Source of the DNA: Mucilaginibacter rivuli
Lineage (GTDB): Bacteria; Bacteroidota; Bacteroidia; Sphingobacteriales; Sphingobacteriaceae
Direction: 5' to 3'
DNA: 64,000 bases
NCBI RefSeq assembly: GCF_019391655.1
Contig: NZ_JAHXPQ010000003.1
Coordinates: forward strand, 124,001-188,000
Shown: in pieces, positions 46,777-55,887 of the stretch
Numbering within the stretch: position 1 is the first letter of the stretch
How the letters are laid out: the number at the start of each line of letters is the position of its first letter
Translations under genes and position numbers: made by a program
The notes under the pieces: generated by a model
What the model was told of the DNA's origin: nothing
The model's database searches: none
Seen by the model: the letters and a program-made list of their open reading frames with translations, nothing else

Positions 46777-46795
46777 CAATATTATAAAATGGTAA

Positions 46796-47329
46796 TTATT
46801 TTTTTACAGCTGCAGGCGCACCTAAACCTAATTTGGCTTTAACAGCATCGGTAATATCATCGCCGGCAGGCATAACAACTAATACTTGTTGTGTTGCATC
46901 AATAATGTAGCCATAACCTTTTTCTTTAGCTACTGCATCAACTGCTGCTTTAACTTTATCGAACAATGGTTTTGCAAGCTCATTATTTTTTTGTTCTACT
47001 TGTTGCTGTGCAGTATTTTGATACTCTTGTGTACGTTTGTTCATGTCGTTCAATTCGCCTTCGGTTTGTAAACGTACCGCGTCGGTCATTTTATCGCGAC
47101 CAGCTTCATAAGCTTTAACCTTTGTTTGAAGCTCAGTTTGCATTGCCTGTAGCCTGTCAACAAATGTTTTTTGGTAGTCTTGCAGGTCTTTTCCAAGCTT
47201 AGCTTTCTCAGGCATTACATCAATAACAGCGTTAAAGTAAACGTAGCCTATTTTAGATTGAGCCTTGGCAAGATTTGCAGTAAATACAACACAAAGGGCA
47301 ACTAATACAACTTTAAATAATTTTTTCAT
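46796..47329 (-). CDS. OmpH/Skp-family periplasmic chaperone, copy 2
   Basis: 177 residues. Signal peptide about 1-23 (ends LAKAQ). KIGYVYFNAVIDVMPEKAKLGKDLQDYQ and the closing DATQQVLVVMPAGDDITDAVKAKLGL are nearly the same as in copy 3, so a recent tandem duplication. The long coiled-coil middle is rich in Gln and Lys. Confidence 0.9.
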   Translation of the reverse strand: MKKLFKVVLVALCVVFTANLAKAQSKIGYVYFNAVIDVMPEKAKLGKDLQDYQKTFVDRLQAMQTELQTKVKAYEAGRDKMTDAVRLQTEGELNDMNKRTQEYQNTAQQQVEQKNNELAKPLFDKVKAAVDAVAKEKGYGYIIDATQQVLVVMPAGDDITDAVKAKLGLGAPAAVKK

Positions 47330-47377
47330 TTTTAATTTTTCTGATTTCTATTTTGGTACGATTTTAAAGATTTTATT

Positions 47378-47908
47378 TTACTTAGCCAACACTCCGGGCT
47401 TTAAACCCAAACGTTTTATAATTTCGTCACTTTTATCATAACGGGGATTTGCATAAAGCATTATCACCTCGCTGTTTTTATCAAATATCATATCATCGCC
47501 GTCGCTTTCGGCAAAAGCTTGTATGGCTTTGGCTATCCTATCTTGTATAGGCTTAACTAAAGTATTGCTGCGTTGCGCCAATTCGCCATCGGGGCCAAAT
47601 TTGGCACGCTGAAAATCTTTAGCAGCTTTTTCTTTTTCAATGATATCACTTTCGCGACGCTTTTTCATATCAGGTGTCATTAAAACCTGATCGGCCTGGT
47701 AAGCTTTGTACATACGGTCAAGTTCCTGAAAACGGGCATCAACCTCTTTTTGCCACTGATCTGATAATGCCTTTATCTCTTTTTGCGAAGAAATATAATC
47801 AGGCACGTGGTTTAGTATGTATTGCGAATCGACATAGGCAAAACGTTGCGCGAAACTGCTAAACCCTAACAGTAACGCAAAAGCCAGGGTGAAAAGTACT
47901 TTTTTCAT
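47378..47908 (-). CDS. OmpH/Skp-family periplasmic chaperone, copy 1
   Basis: 176 residues. Signal peptide about 1-20 (ends SFAQ), then RFAYVDSQYILNHVPDYISSQKEI, the usual Skp start, and a helical hairpin with many Lys/Gln. It differs more from copies 2 and 3 than they do from each other. It starts 6 nt after bamA, so it is the copy translated with BamA. Confidence 0.92.
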   Translation of the reverse strand: MKKVLFTLAFALLLGFSSFAQRFAYVDSQYILNHVPDYISSQKEIKALSDQWQKEVDARFQELDRMYKAYQADQVLMTPDMKKRRESDIIEKEKAAKDFQRAKFGPDGELAQRSNTLVKPIQDRIAKAIQAFAESDGDDMIFDKNSEVIMLYANPRYDKSDEIIKRLGLKPGVLAK

Positions 47909-47914
47909 TTCTTA

Positions 47915-50467
47915 TTAATTAAATCCACCATTTAAGCTTTGGGAGATAGAGAAGTGGAACTGACCTTTGTTAGCATCTGTTGCACCCGGTATGGTATCGA
48001 AACCATAACCATAATCTAAACCAAGCAAGCCAAATATAGGCAAGAAAATACGAGCACCAAAACCTGCCGAACGTTTTACGTTAAAGGGTGTAAAATCGGC
48101 AAACCTGTTGTAAACATTACCGCCCTCGGCAAATGCCAGTAACACAATTTTAGCAGATTGGCCATCAATAAGCGGGTGGCGCAGCTCTAACATGTATTTA
48201 TTAAATATAGGGCTACCAGGGTTGTTATCTGCATTGTAACCAGAGCCTTCCGGAACGATAGAGAAGTTTTTATAACCACGTAAACCAATGATCTCGCTGC
48301 CTTGTAAAAACTGGTAGCTTTGCATACCATCACCACCCAGTTTAAATCTTTCGAAAGGTGCCTGGCCTACTGCTGTGTTGTAAGAGCCCATAAACCCAAA
48401 TTGGGTTTGGCCCTTTAATACCAGCTTACCAATTATTTTTTGGAACCATTGCGCCTCAAATTTCCATTTGTGGTATTCAACAAACTGGTAACGTTGCTGC
48501 GGTGTAGCAATAACATAATTTACACCGTTAAACAAAGAGTATGGCGGTGTTACCTGTACGGTAAACTTAATATTTGAACCCGATGTTGGGAATATAGGCT
48601 GATCTAAAGAGTTACGGCTAAACTCCTGGGTTAGCTTTATATTCCATGAGTTACCATTTTTAAACAGGTAACCCGGATAGTTGTTGAGGCTGTAGTGGTC
48701 AACGTTTAACGAGTAGTTTAACTGGAACAGGTTATCAGGTACTTTTAACTGCTCACCTAAGGTAATACCGGCACCGTTTATACGCAGGTTGTAATAGTTA
48801 GGGTCGCTTTTTTCGTACACAGAAGCGTTTGAGCTTAATTGTGTATAAGCGCTAACAGAAAAGTAAATTGGCTTTTTACCACCTAACCACGGCTCGGAGA
48901 AGGTGAACGAAAAGTTTTGATAGTTTTGCCCGTTTGACTGGCCACGCAAGCTTAGCTTCTCACCATCGCCTTTTGGCAAAGGCCTGTAAGCTTTGCCATT
49001 AAACAGGTTTTTGATAGAGAAGTTGTTGAACGTTAAACCTAAAGTACCCACCAACTGGCCACCGCCAAAACCACCTGAAAGCTCAACCTGGTCTGATGGT
49101 TTTTCAACTACGTTATAAACAATATCAACTGTACCATCCTGCGGTTGGATATTTGTAGGCTTAGGCTCGGTTTTCGATTCATCAAAGTTGCCCAGGGTAG
49201 TAATATCACGTGTACTGCGAACGATAGCTTCTTTCGAGAATTTTTGTCCCGGAAGGGTACGTATAACACGTTGTACAACCTTATCGTTAGTTACATCGTT
49301 ACCCTTTACAATAACACGGTTAATGGTGTATTGCGGGCCTTCGTACATCCTGATATCAATATCAATGGTATCGTTGTATATTTTGGTTTGAACCGGATCT
49401 GCCTGGTAAGTTAAGTAACCATCATTTAAATATAATGATGAAATATCATCGCCATTGGCGGTAGGGCCGCTCAAACGTTTGGTTAAATTCTCTTCGCTGA
49501 ATACCTCGCCTTTTCTGATCCTTAAAAAGTTGGTTAAAAAGCTTGTTGGGTATTTTGAATTACCCGAAAAGGTAATCTTACCGAAATAGTACTTAGGGCC
49601 TTCGTATAATTTAACTTTAACATTAACTGTTTTTTCATCGTGTTTCCAAACGGAGTCGCCAATTATTTCAGCATCGCGATAGCCTTTTTCCTGCAGTTTT
49701 TCAACAAGGCCTTGTTTATCTTCTTCATACTTATCGCGCATGAATTTCTTAGAACCGAAAAGATGGTACCATTTCTTTTCGCGGGTGTTTTTCATAAACC
49801 CTCTCAGTTTTTTCTGGCTAAAAACAGTATTGCCTTCAAATACTACGCTGTTTATTTTAACTTTCTGCTTTTTATCAACATGCACATCTAATATCAGGCT
49901 ATTCGCGTCAGATGGGTCTTTGCGCTGCTGGATGTCAACAGTTGTATTTAAATAGCCTTTTTCATTAAAGTGCTTTTTAATAACGTTGGTAATTGTATTT
50001 AACAGGTTTTCGTTTACAATTTTACCCGACTTATCATTTAGTTTTTTCTGCACGTCCTCGGCTTCGCCTTTACGTATACCCAACAGGTGCAGCCTTGATA
50101 AACGCGGGCGCTCTTGTATAGCTATATCTAAATAAATAGTATCAATGCTTATTTTGGTGATGTTTAATTTAACATCATCAAACAAACCCTGCTCCCACAA
50201 TGCTTTGATCACGTTTGCCGAAGCCTCGCCGGGTAATGATATTTTATCGCCCTTGTTTAGTTTTGATATGGTGATCAGTACATCTTTTTCAAGATACTTT
50301 GTACCACTAACAGTTACACCGCCAATGATATAATCTTTGGGTGATAAATAGCTTAAGCTATCGGCCGGGATAGATTTAGAAAGCTGCGGCCTTGGCTGAT
50401 TAGATACCTGCGCCCATGCGCCCGAACAAATCACAGAGAAAAGAATTAAAAAAAGATATTTATTCAT
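47915..50467 (-). CDS. bamA: outer-membrane protein assembly factor BamA
   Basis: Essential insertase of outer-membrane barrels. 850 residues. Signal peptide about 1-20 (ends AWAQ). POTRA domains at about 45-440, seen as repeated beta-alpha-alpha-beta-beta modules such as FEGNTVFSQKKLRGFM, FSGNSKYPTSFLTNFL and VKGNDVTNDKVVQRVIRTLPGQ. The 16-strand barrel runs from about 465 to the end, with GLRGYKNFSIVPEGSG as the loop-6 (V/I)RG(F/Y) motif. Ends in FSISQSLNGGFN. The C-terminus lacks a final aromatic, which Bacteroidota BamA proteins often show. Confidence 0.96.
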   Translation of the reverse strand: MNKYLFLILFSVICSGAWAQVSNQPRPQLSKSIPADSLSYLSPKDYIIGGVTVSGTKYLEKDVLITISKLNKGDKISLPGEASANVIKALWEQGLFDDVKLNITKISIDTIYLDIAIQERPRLSRLHLLGIRKGEAEDVQKKLNDKSGKIVNENLLNTITNVIKKHFNEKGYLNTTVDIQQRKDPSDANSLILDVHVDKKQKVKINSVVFEGNTVFSQKKLRGFMKNTREKKWYHLFGSKKFMRDKYEEDKQGLVEKLQEKGYRDAEIIGDSVWKHDEKTVNVKVKLYEGPKYYFGKITFSGNSKYPTSFLTNFLRIRKGEVFSEENLTKRLSGPTANGDDISSLYLNDGYLTYQADPVQTKIYNDTIDIDIRMYEGPQYTINRVIVKGNDVTNDKVVQRVIRTLPGQKFSKEAIVRSTRDITTLGNFDESKTEPKPTNIQPQDGTVDIVYNVVEKPSDQVELSGGFGGGQLVGTLGLTFNNFSIKNLFNGKAYRPLPKGDGEKLSLRGQSNGQNYQNFSFTFSEPWLGGKKPIYFSVSAYTQLSSNASVYEKSDPNYYNLRINGAGITLGEQLKVPDNLFQLNYSLNVDHYSLNNYPGYLFKNGNSWNIKLTQEFSRNSLDQPIFPTSGSNIKFTVQVTPPYSLFNGVNYVIATPQQRYQFVEYHKWKFEAQWFQKIIGKLVLKGQTQFGFMGSYNTAVGQAPFERFKLGGDGMQSYQFLQGSEIIGLRGYKNFSIVPEGSGYNADNNPGSPIFNKYMLELRHPLIDGQSAKIVLLAFAEGGNVYNRFADFTPFNVKRSAGFGARIFLPIFGLLGLDYGYGFDTIPGATDANKGQFHFSISQSLNGGFN

Positions 50468-50529
50468 TCGAATATTTTGATGGGCTAAAATAATTTATAC
50501 AGTTGTTAAATAGTGTTAAATGCGAAATT

Positions 50530-51270
50530 TTAGTTTATTTGCTCGCTTATCATACCAAAACGGCGTTCGCGTTTCTGGTAATCCAATATGGCTTCGTACA
50601 GGTCTTCGCGCCTGAAATCGGGCCATAACTTATCGGTAAAATATAACTCGGCATAAGCGATCTGCCAAAGGAGATAATTACTGATGCGGTATTCGCCACT
50701 TGTTCTGATGAGCAGTTCAGGGTCGGGCATATCAGCTGTATGCAGGTGTTGGGCAAACATATCTTCGTCAATATCGTCAGCCTTTAAAACACCGGCCTCA
50801 ACCCTTTTTGCGATGGCCCTGGCTGCGTTTACAATTTCGCGGCGCGAGCTGTAGCTTAGTGCCAGTGTTAATACAAGGCCGGTATTGCCTGCTGTTGTAG
50901 CCATTGCCTGTAATAATTCATCGTGGCATTTTTTGGGCAGCATCTCAATATCGCCAATGGTATTGAGGCGCACATTGTTTTCCATCAACTTTTTTATCTC
51001 TTTGTTAATGGTAGAGATAAGTAACTCCATAATTGCGGTAACCTCAAACTTAGGGCGGTTCCAATTCTCTGATGAAAATGTGTACAGCGTAAGATATTTT
51101 ATACCTAATTCGCCGGCGCCCTCAACAACATCGCGTACTGATAGTACGCCGTTATGGTGGCCAAACACACGCAATTTACCTTTGCCCTTGGCCCATCTGC
51201 CGTTACCATCCATAATTATGGCTACATGTTGGGGTAATTTATGTGTATCGATGTCCTCTTTAAATCCCAT
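50530..51270 (-). CDS. uppS: undecaprenyl diphosphate synthase
   Basis: Cis-prenyltransferase making the lipid carrier for peptidoglycan and O-antigen. 246 residues. HVAIIMDGNGRWAKGKG (15-31) includes the catalytic Asp21, and the C-terminal DPELLIRTSGEYRISNYLLWQIAYAELYFTDKLWPDF segment carries the conserved RxSGE and Trp-Pro residues. Lies 62 nt upstream of bamA on the same strand; a good -7 box (TAGGTTTG) lies at 51344-51351. Confidence 0.96.
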   Translation of the reverse strand: MGFKEDIDTHKLPQHVAIIMDGNGRWAKGKGKLRVFGHHNGVLSVRDVVEGAGELGIKYLTLYTFSSENWNRPKFEVTAIMELLISTINKEIKKLMENNVRLNTIGDIEMLPKKCHDELLQAMATTAGNTGLVLTLALSYSSRREIVNAARAIAKRVEAGVLKADDIDEDMFAQHLHTADMPDPELLIRTSGEYRISNYLLWQIAYAELYFTDKLWPDFRREDLYEAILDYQKRERRFGMISEQIN

Positions 51271-51716
51271 TATTGGTTAATGCTATAAGCATGAAATACG
51301 GTAACGCTATTAAAAATTACTGAAAACATAACACTATGATTTACAAACCTATGCAAATCCGTGTTAACGTTATTCGCTATCATTTCCTGTTAAATAATCA
51401 ATAAATTTAGTTATCCGGGCACACAATTAACTCCTTGCCCAAGGTACAAATACTAAAAATTTTCAGGTGACAAAGGTAAAACTTAATTGTATTATTTTTA
51501 TTATATGCCTAAAAAGAAAAATGGCACATAAAAATGCTTAAAAACCATACTATAAGTAATTGGCGTTTGTATTAATTACCGGGTTGTAATAACCGCTTAT
51601 TACAAACTGTTGTAAAAGGCATGGATTTTTAGTAGGTTCAAAAAAAATACGTATATTTTGTATCAGCTATCAATTAGTTATCAAAAAAAAGATACTTTTA
51701 TTTAAAATTTTAATTT
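51271..51716. other. AT-rich spacer, no gene found
   Basis: 446 nt between divergent uppS and the membrane-protein gene at 51717. It has one exact -7 box for uppS (TAGGTTTG on the minus strand, 51344-51351, long leader) and a near-match TATATTTT at about 51653-51660 for the plus-strand gene. I see no RNA gene, hairpin or ORF. Confidence 0.4.
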
Positions 51717-52088
51717 ATGATCTCGTCGGTAAGTAGTGTTTTTATGATAACCTGTTATGTTTATTTTAAACAGTTTTATAAAAACCTGATTGATAACAAT
51801 ATAGAGGGCGCAGAGCAAAGAAAGATATGGACCGACCTGTTAACTAAAAAACTGATTATTTTTCCGCTTGGGGTTGTTATCGTAGTTATACTTTACATAT
51901 TCTCATTCACCATTATTCACCTTGCACCAAATGTTGAGAATGTTAAGCTGATACGCCGCATAGCCGATTTGGTTACTGTATTGATATGCGCGGTATTATT
52001 TTACCTGGATAAAATTGAATTGGATAAAAAACTGGCAAAGTATATTGCCGATAACGCACCTGCTCCGCCTGTAGAAGATACTATTTAA
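51717..52088 (+). CDS. hypothetical membrane protein inserted in the nadK-uppS block
   Basis: 123 residues. Two hydrophobic segments (about 45-68, LIIFPLGVVIVVILYIFSFTII; and about 84-101, LVTVLICAVLFYL) plus a weaker N-terminal one (1-18). The C-terminus is short and Pro-rich (APAPPVEDTI). No family recognised. It faces the opposite way to all its neighbours, and its stop interlocks with that of the DUF6089 gene (TTTAAA). Confidence 0.6.
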   Translation: MISSVSSVFMITCYVYFKQFYKNLIDNNIEGAEQRKIWTDLLTKKLIIFPLGVVIVVILYIFSFTIIHLAPNVENVKLIRRIADLVTVLICAVLFYLDKIELDKKLAKYIADNAPAPPVEDTI

Positions 52089-52873
52089 AATGCGGGGCAT
52101 TTTTGGGTGATGAAAGTATACGATACAGTAAAGCCAAAAAACATATACGTATCATTACCCCTGTAATTGCCACGCTGCGTACCTGCAGTACCCAAATACA
52201 CACCTGTTTTTTCACCTGACCGATCAGACAAAGTCCGCGCTACGCCGCTTAGTTTGCTTTTATCGGCATATGCTTCTGCTACATCATCTAAATAAGGGGT
52301 AAACGTGCTGCGGTAACCAATATCGGCAATTAAATTCCATGCGCCGCTAACGTTTACTTTAATACCGGCACCATAAGGTATAGCTATTGTAGAACCCTTA
52401 TAGGGTATTTGCTGGCCTTCGGTAGTCAATGGTCTTAATTCGTAATCTAAACCTTTGTAGCTGGCTTTGGGGTTGTAGGCGGTTGTGGCCACACCGGCGA
52501 AGATGTACGGCGTAAATTTGTTTTCGCCAATATCCGGGATGTATTTTATGAAGTTGAACTCCCCTATTAAGCTAATTTCGCTGATGGAACTGCTAAAGCT
52601 CAGGTTACGGTTAACATATTGCTGATTGGTTGAGAGGCTGTCGGCACCACTTATTAAGCCATACATATAACTCAGCTTTGCCGATAGGTAACCGTTAAAA
52701 TTACGCTTTACAAAAGCACCGCCCGATATACCGCTAAATTTAACCGGGTTAGAAGGATTAAAATCGCCGATATAACCTGCCGCGCCTATGGTACCTCCAA
52801 TCTCCCAGGTTTGGGCATCAGCCGTACACACTGCCGCACTAAATAAAATAAAAGCGAATAGGAACTTTGGCAT
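52085..52873 (-). CDS. DUF6089-type outer-membrane beta-barrel protein
   Basis: 262 residues from the ATG at 52873, which gives a clean signal peptide (ends TADAQ); the open frame 14 codons upstream does not. Beta-barrel pattern with WEIGGTIGAAGYIGDFNPSNPVKF near the N-terminus (about 21-44), and a C-terminal strand YMFFGFTVSYTFITQKCPAF. The DUF6089 family is normally found beside uppS/bamA in Bacteroidota. It may help build the outer membrane; function not known. Confidence 0.82.
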   Translation of the reverse strand: MPKFLFAFILFSAAVCTADAQTWEIGGTIGAAGYIGDFNPSNPVKFSGISGGAFVKRNFNGYLSAKLSYMYGLISGADSLSTNQQYVNRNLSFSSSISEISLIGEFNFIKYIPDIGENKFTPYIFAGVATTAYNPKASYKGLDYELRPLTTEGQQIPYKGSTIAIPYGAGIKVNVSGAWNLIADIGYRSTFTPYLDDVAEAYADKSKLSGVARTLSDRSGEKTGVYLGTAGTQRGNYRGNDTYMFFGFTVSYTFITQKCPAF

Positions 52874-52930
52874 TTGTAAAACAGGGCGCTGTTTATATAT
52901 AGCTGTTTTTGTCAAGTTTTGTTGTTAAGC

Positions 52931-53812
52931 TTAATAGTTGCGGGCATCAATACCCCACAATAGTTTATTCCTTAACGTAGATAAGTACGATTCATTATCC
53001 AGGCGGACCAGGTTGAACTGAAAATCGGCTTTACTGATACTGATCTTTATAGGGCTATCAACAATTATTGTTCGCGAATCAATAGATACCAGATAGCTTG
53101 CGCTGCGGCCCTCAACCTCAAAACTCAAAACATTATCATCTGACAGGACAATGGGCCGTACATTTAAATTATGCGGCGCTACCGGTGTTACTATCATGTT
53201 TCCGGATTGTGGCAATACAATTGGCCCGCCGCAGCTTAAAGAATAAGCTGTAGAACCTGTAGGTGTTGATATAATGATACCATCGCCCCAATAAGAGTTG
53301 AGTAGCTCACCGTTAAGGTAAGCATGTATGGTTATCATAGCCGAATCATCACGCTTATGGAAAGTTACATCGTTAAGTGCGAGCGTGCCGTCACCAAAAA
53401 TATCGGCATCCGATTCTATCTTTAACAACACCCGTTCATCCAAAGTATATTTGCGGTTAGCAACTGCGTTTATTGCTGCGGCTATATCGCTTTTATTAAC
53501 GCCTGCCAAAAAACCTAAACGGCCAAAATTGATACCGATAACCGGGATACCCGAATCGCGAATAAACGAAACAATATCCAGCAAGGTACCATCGCCGCCA
53601 AGGGTTAAAAAAACGTCAATAACACCTTTAAACTGATCTTCTTTTACAAAGGTTTTATAGCCCGATTGGATAGTTATTTTACCTGACAGGAAGTTGTCAA
53701 GATCTTTAAAAAGGTATATTTCAACATCGTGCTGTGCTAACTGGTTAAACACCTGTTGCACATAAGGTAACACCGTATCATTGAATTGCCTGCCGTATAT
53801 CGCAATTTTCAT
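52931..53812 (-). CDS. nadK: NAD kinase
   Basis: Phosphorylates NAD to NADP. 293 residues. Conserved GGDGT at 72-76 (LGGDGTLLD), the second site GDGIIISTPTGSTAYSLSCGGPIV near 175-198, and NLNVRPIVLSD near 215. First 30 residues open with KIAIYGRQ. 9 nt after the CBS gene, so one operon. Confidence 0.96.
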   Translation of the reverse strand: MKIAIYGRQFNDTVLPYVQQVFNQLAQHDVEIYLFKDLDNFLSGKITIQSGYKTFVKEDQFKGVIDVFLTLGGDGTLLDIVSFIRDSGIPVIGINFGRLGFLAGVNKSDIAAAINAVANRKYTLDERVLLKIESDADIFGDGTLALNDVTFHKRDDSAMITIHAYLNGELLNSYWGDGIIISTPTGSTAYSLSCGGPIVLPQSGNMIVTPVAPHNLNVRPIVLSDDNVLSFEVEGRSASYLVSIDSRTIIVDSPIKISISKADFQFNLVRLDNESYLSTLRNKLLWGIDARNY

Positions 53813-53820
53813 TTAGTGTT

Positions 53821-54483
53821 TTATATGTTTAGGTAATTCATAAATGAATCATAACGATTCATTGAATCATCATCAACCGGGGTAAAGTTAAAGGTTGACT
53901 TAACTGTGTAATTATATCTTAAAAATGAGGCTACTATACCTGATATATCCTGCTTGTTCACCTTAAGGGTTACCTCCAGGCGTGTTGAATCGGGAAACGA
54001 GCGGATATATGAGCTGAGTACCTGCGCATTGTCAGACTCTACTATCTGTGCCATATGAGACAGTGAGTTATTGCGGTTACCTATTTCAAGAACAATAATA
54101 CCTCCGGGCTCGGCAACTGATGTTATTTTGGCGAAATACTCGTTCATGGTATTTAACGATATCAAACCAAGATAGTTCTTCTTTATATCCAACACCGGTA
54201 CAACAGATAGCTGCTGTTCATAAAACAAACGTATCACATCATAAATATGCTGGCTCTCTAAAACGTAGGGGTTAACCAGCGACAGAAAAACAGAACCAAC
54301 CGGCATCGTATAATCAGCAGGTTCAACCAGGTCATCTTCTGATACCAGGCCCAAAAACTGATCTTCGTTAACTATAGGTAAATGGCGTACTTTAAACTCG
54401 GCCATCCGGTCAATAACCTGCTGTATCGTAGCGGAGGTACGAACAGGGGGTATAACATCGGATATGAGTTCAATGGCTAACAT
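53821..54483 (-). CDS. tandem CBS-domain protein
   Basis: 220 residues with two CBS motifs (about 5-60 and 75-130; IVNEDQFLGLVSEDDLVE and VLDIKKNYLGLISLNTM). CBS pairs bind adenosyl ligands such as AMP or SAM. The C-terminal part (about 140-220) is an ACT-like regulatory fold, PGGIIVLEIGNRNNSLSHMAQIVE. The start directly follows the hydrolase stop. Effector and target unknown; its place beside nadK suggests a sensor of nucleotide state. Confidence 0.88.
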   Translation of the reverse strand: MLAIELISDVIPPVRTSATIQQVIDRMAEFKVRHLPIVNEDQFLGLVSEDDLVEPADYTMPVGSVFLSLVNPYVLESQHIYDVIRLFYEQQLSVVPVLDIKKNYLGLISLNTMNEYFAKITSVAEPGGIIVLEIGNRNNSLSHMAQIVESDNAQVLSSYIRSFPDSTRLEVTLKVNKQDISGIVASFLRYNYTVKSTFNFTPVDDDSMNRYDSFMNYLNI

Positions 54484-55245
54484 TTACGCTTTTGTTTTTG
54501 CTAAAAAACCTTTTAATAATTGGTTAAACACCTGCGGGCGCTCCATCATTGGCGCGTGGCCACAATTTTCAACCCAATGCAACTCAGAATCAGGCAATAA
54601 CCTGTGGAACTCTTCAGCTACCTCGGGAGGCGTAATTTTATCGTTCTTACCCCATATTAACGAAACCGGGATGCGAATCTTATCCAGGTCTTTAGACATA
54701 TTGTGCCTGATGGCTGATTTTGCCATAGCTAATATGCGTATTACCTTATGCCTGTCGTTAACGGTGGCAAAAACCTCGTCAATCAGTTCTTTTGTTGCAG
54801 TTTGTGGGTCGTAAAAAGTATACTCTACTTTTTCTTTTACAAAATCATAGCTTTCGCGACGTGGGAAAGTACCACCGAAAGAATTTTCGTATAAACCAGA
54901 GCTACCTGTTAACACCATCGATTTAACATACTCCTGGTGCGATAAACAATAAATTAAGGCCACATGCCCGCCTAACGAGTTGCCGAGTAAACAAATGTTA
55001 TCGAGCTTTTTATAAATTACAAACTTGTGTACGTACTTTGCAAGGCTTTTTACACCGGTTGTAAGCAGGGGCAGATCGTAAATTGGCAGCATAGGTATAA
55101 TAACGCGGTACTCTTTGCTAAACTCTTCAATAACGTCTTCCCAGTTACTTAAAGCACCCATTAAACCATGCAGCAATAACAGAACTTCGCCCTCGCCTTT
55201 CTCGATATAACTAAAACCATGTTCATCTTTAAGCACGAAATCCAT
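54484..55245 (-). CDS. alpha/beta-fold hydrolase
   Basis: 253 residues. Nucleophile elbow GNSLGG (Ser90), HGLMG oxyanion region at 26-30, and the probable acid Asp in WGKNDKITPPE (about 200) and His in NCGHAPMME (about 229). Substrate not identifiable. It heads the hydrolase-CBS-nadK operon, with 0-nt spacing to the CBS gene. Confidence 0.9.
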   Translation of the reverse strand: MDFVLKDEHGFSYIEKGEGEVLLLLHGLMGALSNWEDVIEEFSKEYRVIIPMLPIYDLPLLTTGVKSLAKYVHKFVIYKKLDNICLLGNSLGGHVALIYCLSHQEYVKSMVLTGSSGLYENSFGGTFPRRESYDFVKEKVEYTFYDPQTATKELIDEVFATVNDRHKVIRILAMAKSAIRHNMSKDLDKIRIPVSLIWGKNDKITPPEVAEEFHRLLPDSELHWVENCGHAPMMERPQVFNQLLKGFLAKTKA

Positions 55246-55370
55246 ATATATTATTAATGTTTTTTATTTAACTAAAATTATATGCTGTAGTAATTATCAG
55301 CATACAAATAAAATTGCCCGCTATAAAAATAGCTTATTGAACCGTAGTTACAATAAATAAGTTCAATTAT

Positions 55371-55820
55371 TTAACTCAACAGTTGCTTCACAACTTCTGA
55401 TATGGTTCGGCCATCAGCTTTCCCTGCCAGCTCTTTGTTGGCCGCCCCCATTACCTTACCCATATCTTTAACCGAAGTGGCACCAACCGAGGTGATAATT
55501 CCTTTGATGATGTGCTCAACATCGGCCCTGTCTAATTGTTTAGGCAGATAGGTTTCGATAAAGCCAAGTTCTTCCTCTTCTATCTGTTGCAGATCCGGCC
55601 GATTTTGGGCCTGGTATATCTCGGCCGACTCTTTGCGTTGTTTAACCAGGCGTTGTAATACTTTTATTTCAGCGTCTTGGGTCATTACATCGCTTGCGCC
55701 TTTTTCCGTTTTGGCAACCAGCAAAGCAGCCTTAACCGCACGCAGCGAACGCAATTGAGCCTCCTGCTTGGCCAGCATGGCTTTTTTAATATCCTGATCT
55801 ATTGTTTCTATTAGTGACAT
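55371..55820 (-). CDS. GatB/YqeY domain protein
   Basis: 149 residues, the usual length of free YqeY. IDQDIKKAMLAKQEAQLRSLRAVKAALL at the start and YLPKQL ... GKVMGAANKELAGKADGRTISEVVKQLL at the end match the family, which resembles the tail domain of GatB and may help tRNA-dependent amidation. A perfect palindrome lies 26 nt before the ATG. Confidence 0.93.
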   Translation of the reverse strand: MSLIETIDQDIKKAMLAKQEAQLRSLRAVKAALLVAKTEKGASDVMTQDAEIKVLQRLVKQRKESAEIYQAQNRPDLQQIEEEELGFIETYLPKQLDRADVEHIIKGIITSVGATSVKDMGKVMGAANKELAGKADGRTISEVVKQLLS

Positions 55821-55845
55821 GGTTGTTTTGTATTAAGATTTTTTT

Positions 55846-55876
55846 GTCCATGGTCTATGGACCATAGACCATGGAC
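55846..55876. repeat. 31-nt near-perfect palindrome of CCATGG/CTATGG words
   Basis: The left arm (55846-55860) reads GTCCATGGTCTATGG and the right arm (55862-55876) is its exact reverse complement, with one central A. Located between the YqeY ATG and the SDR stop. Made of repeated words (TCCATGG, TCTATGG). Could stop transcription from the SDR side as a long hairpin; the flanks are A- and T-rich. Confidence 0.85.
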
Positions 55877-55887
55877 TTTTGTTTTCT

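Noticed and set aside
51271..51716. Possible RNA gene or riboswitch upstream of uppS/51717
   Set aside because: Inspected for hairpins and conserved cores; only AT-rich sequence and -7 box matches were found.
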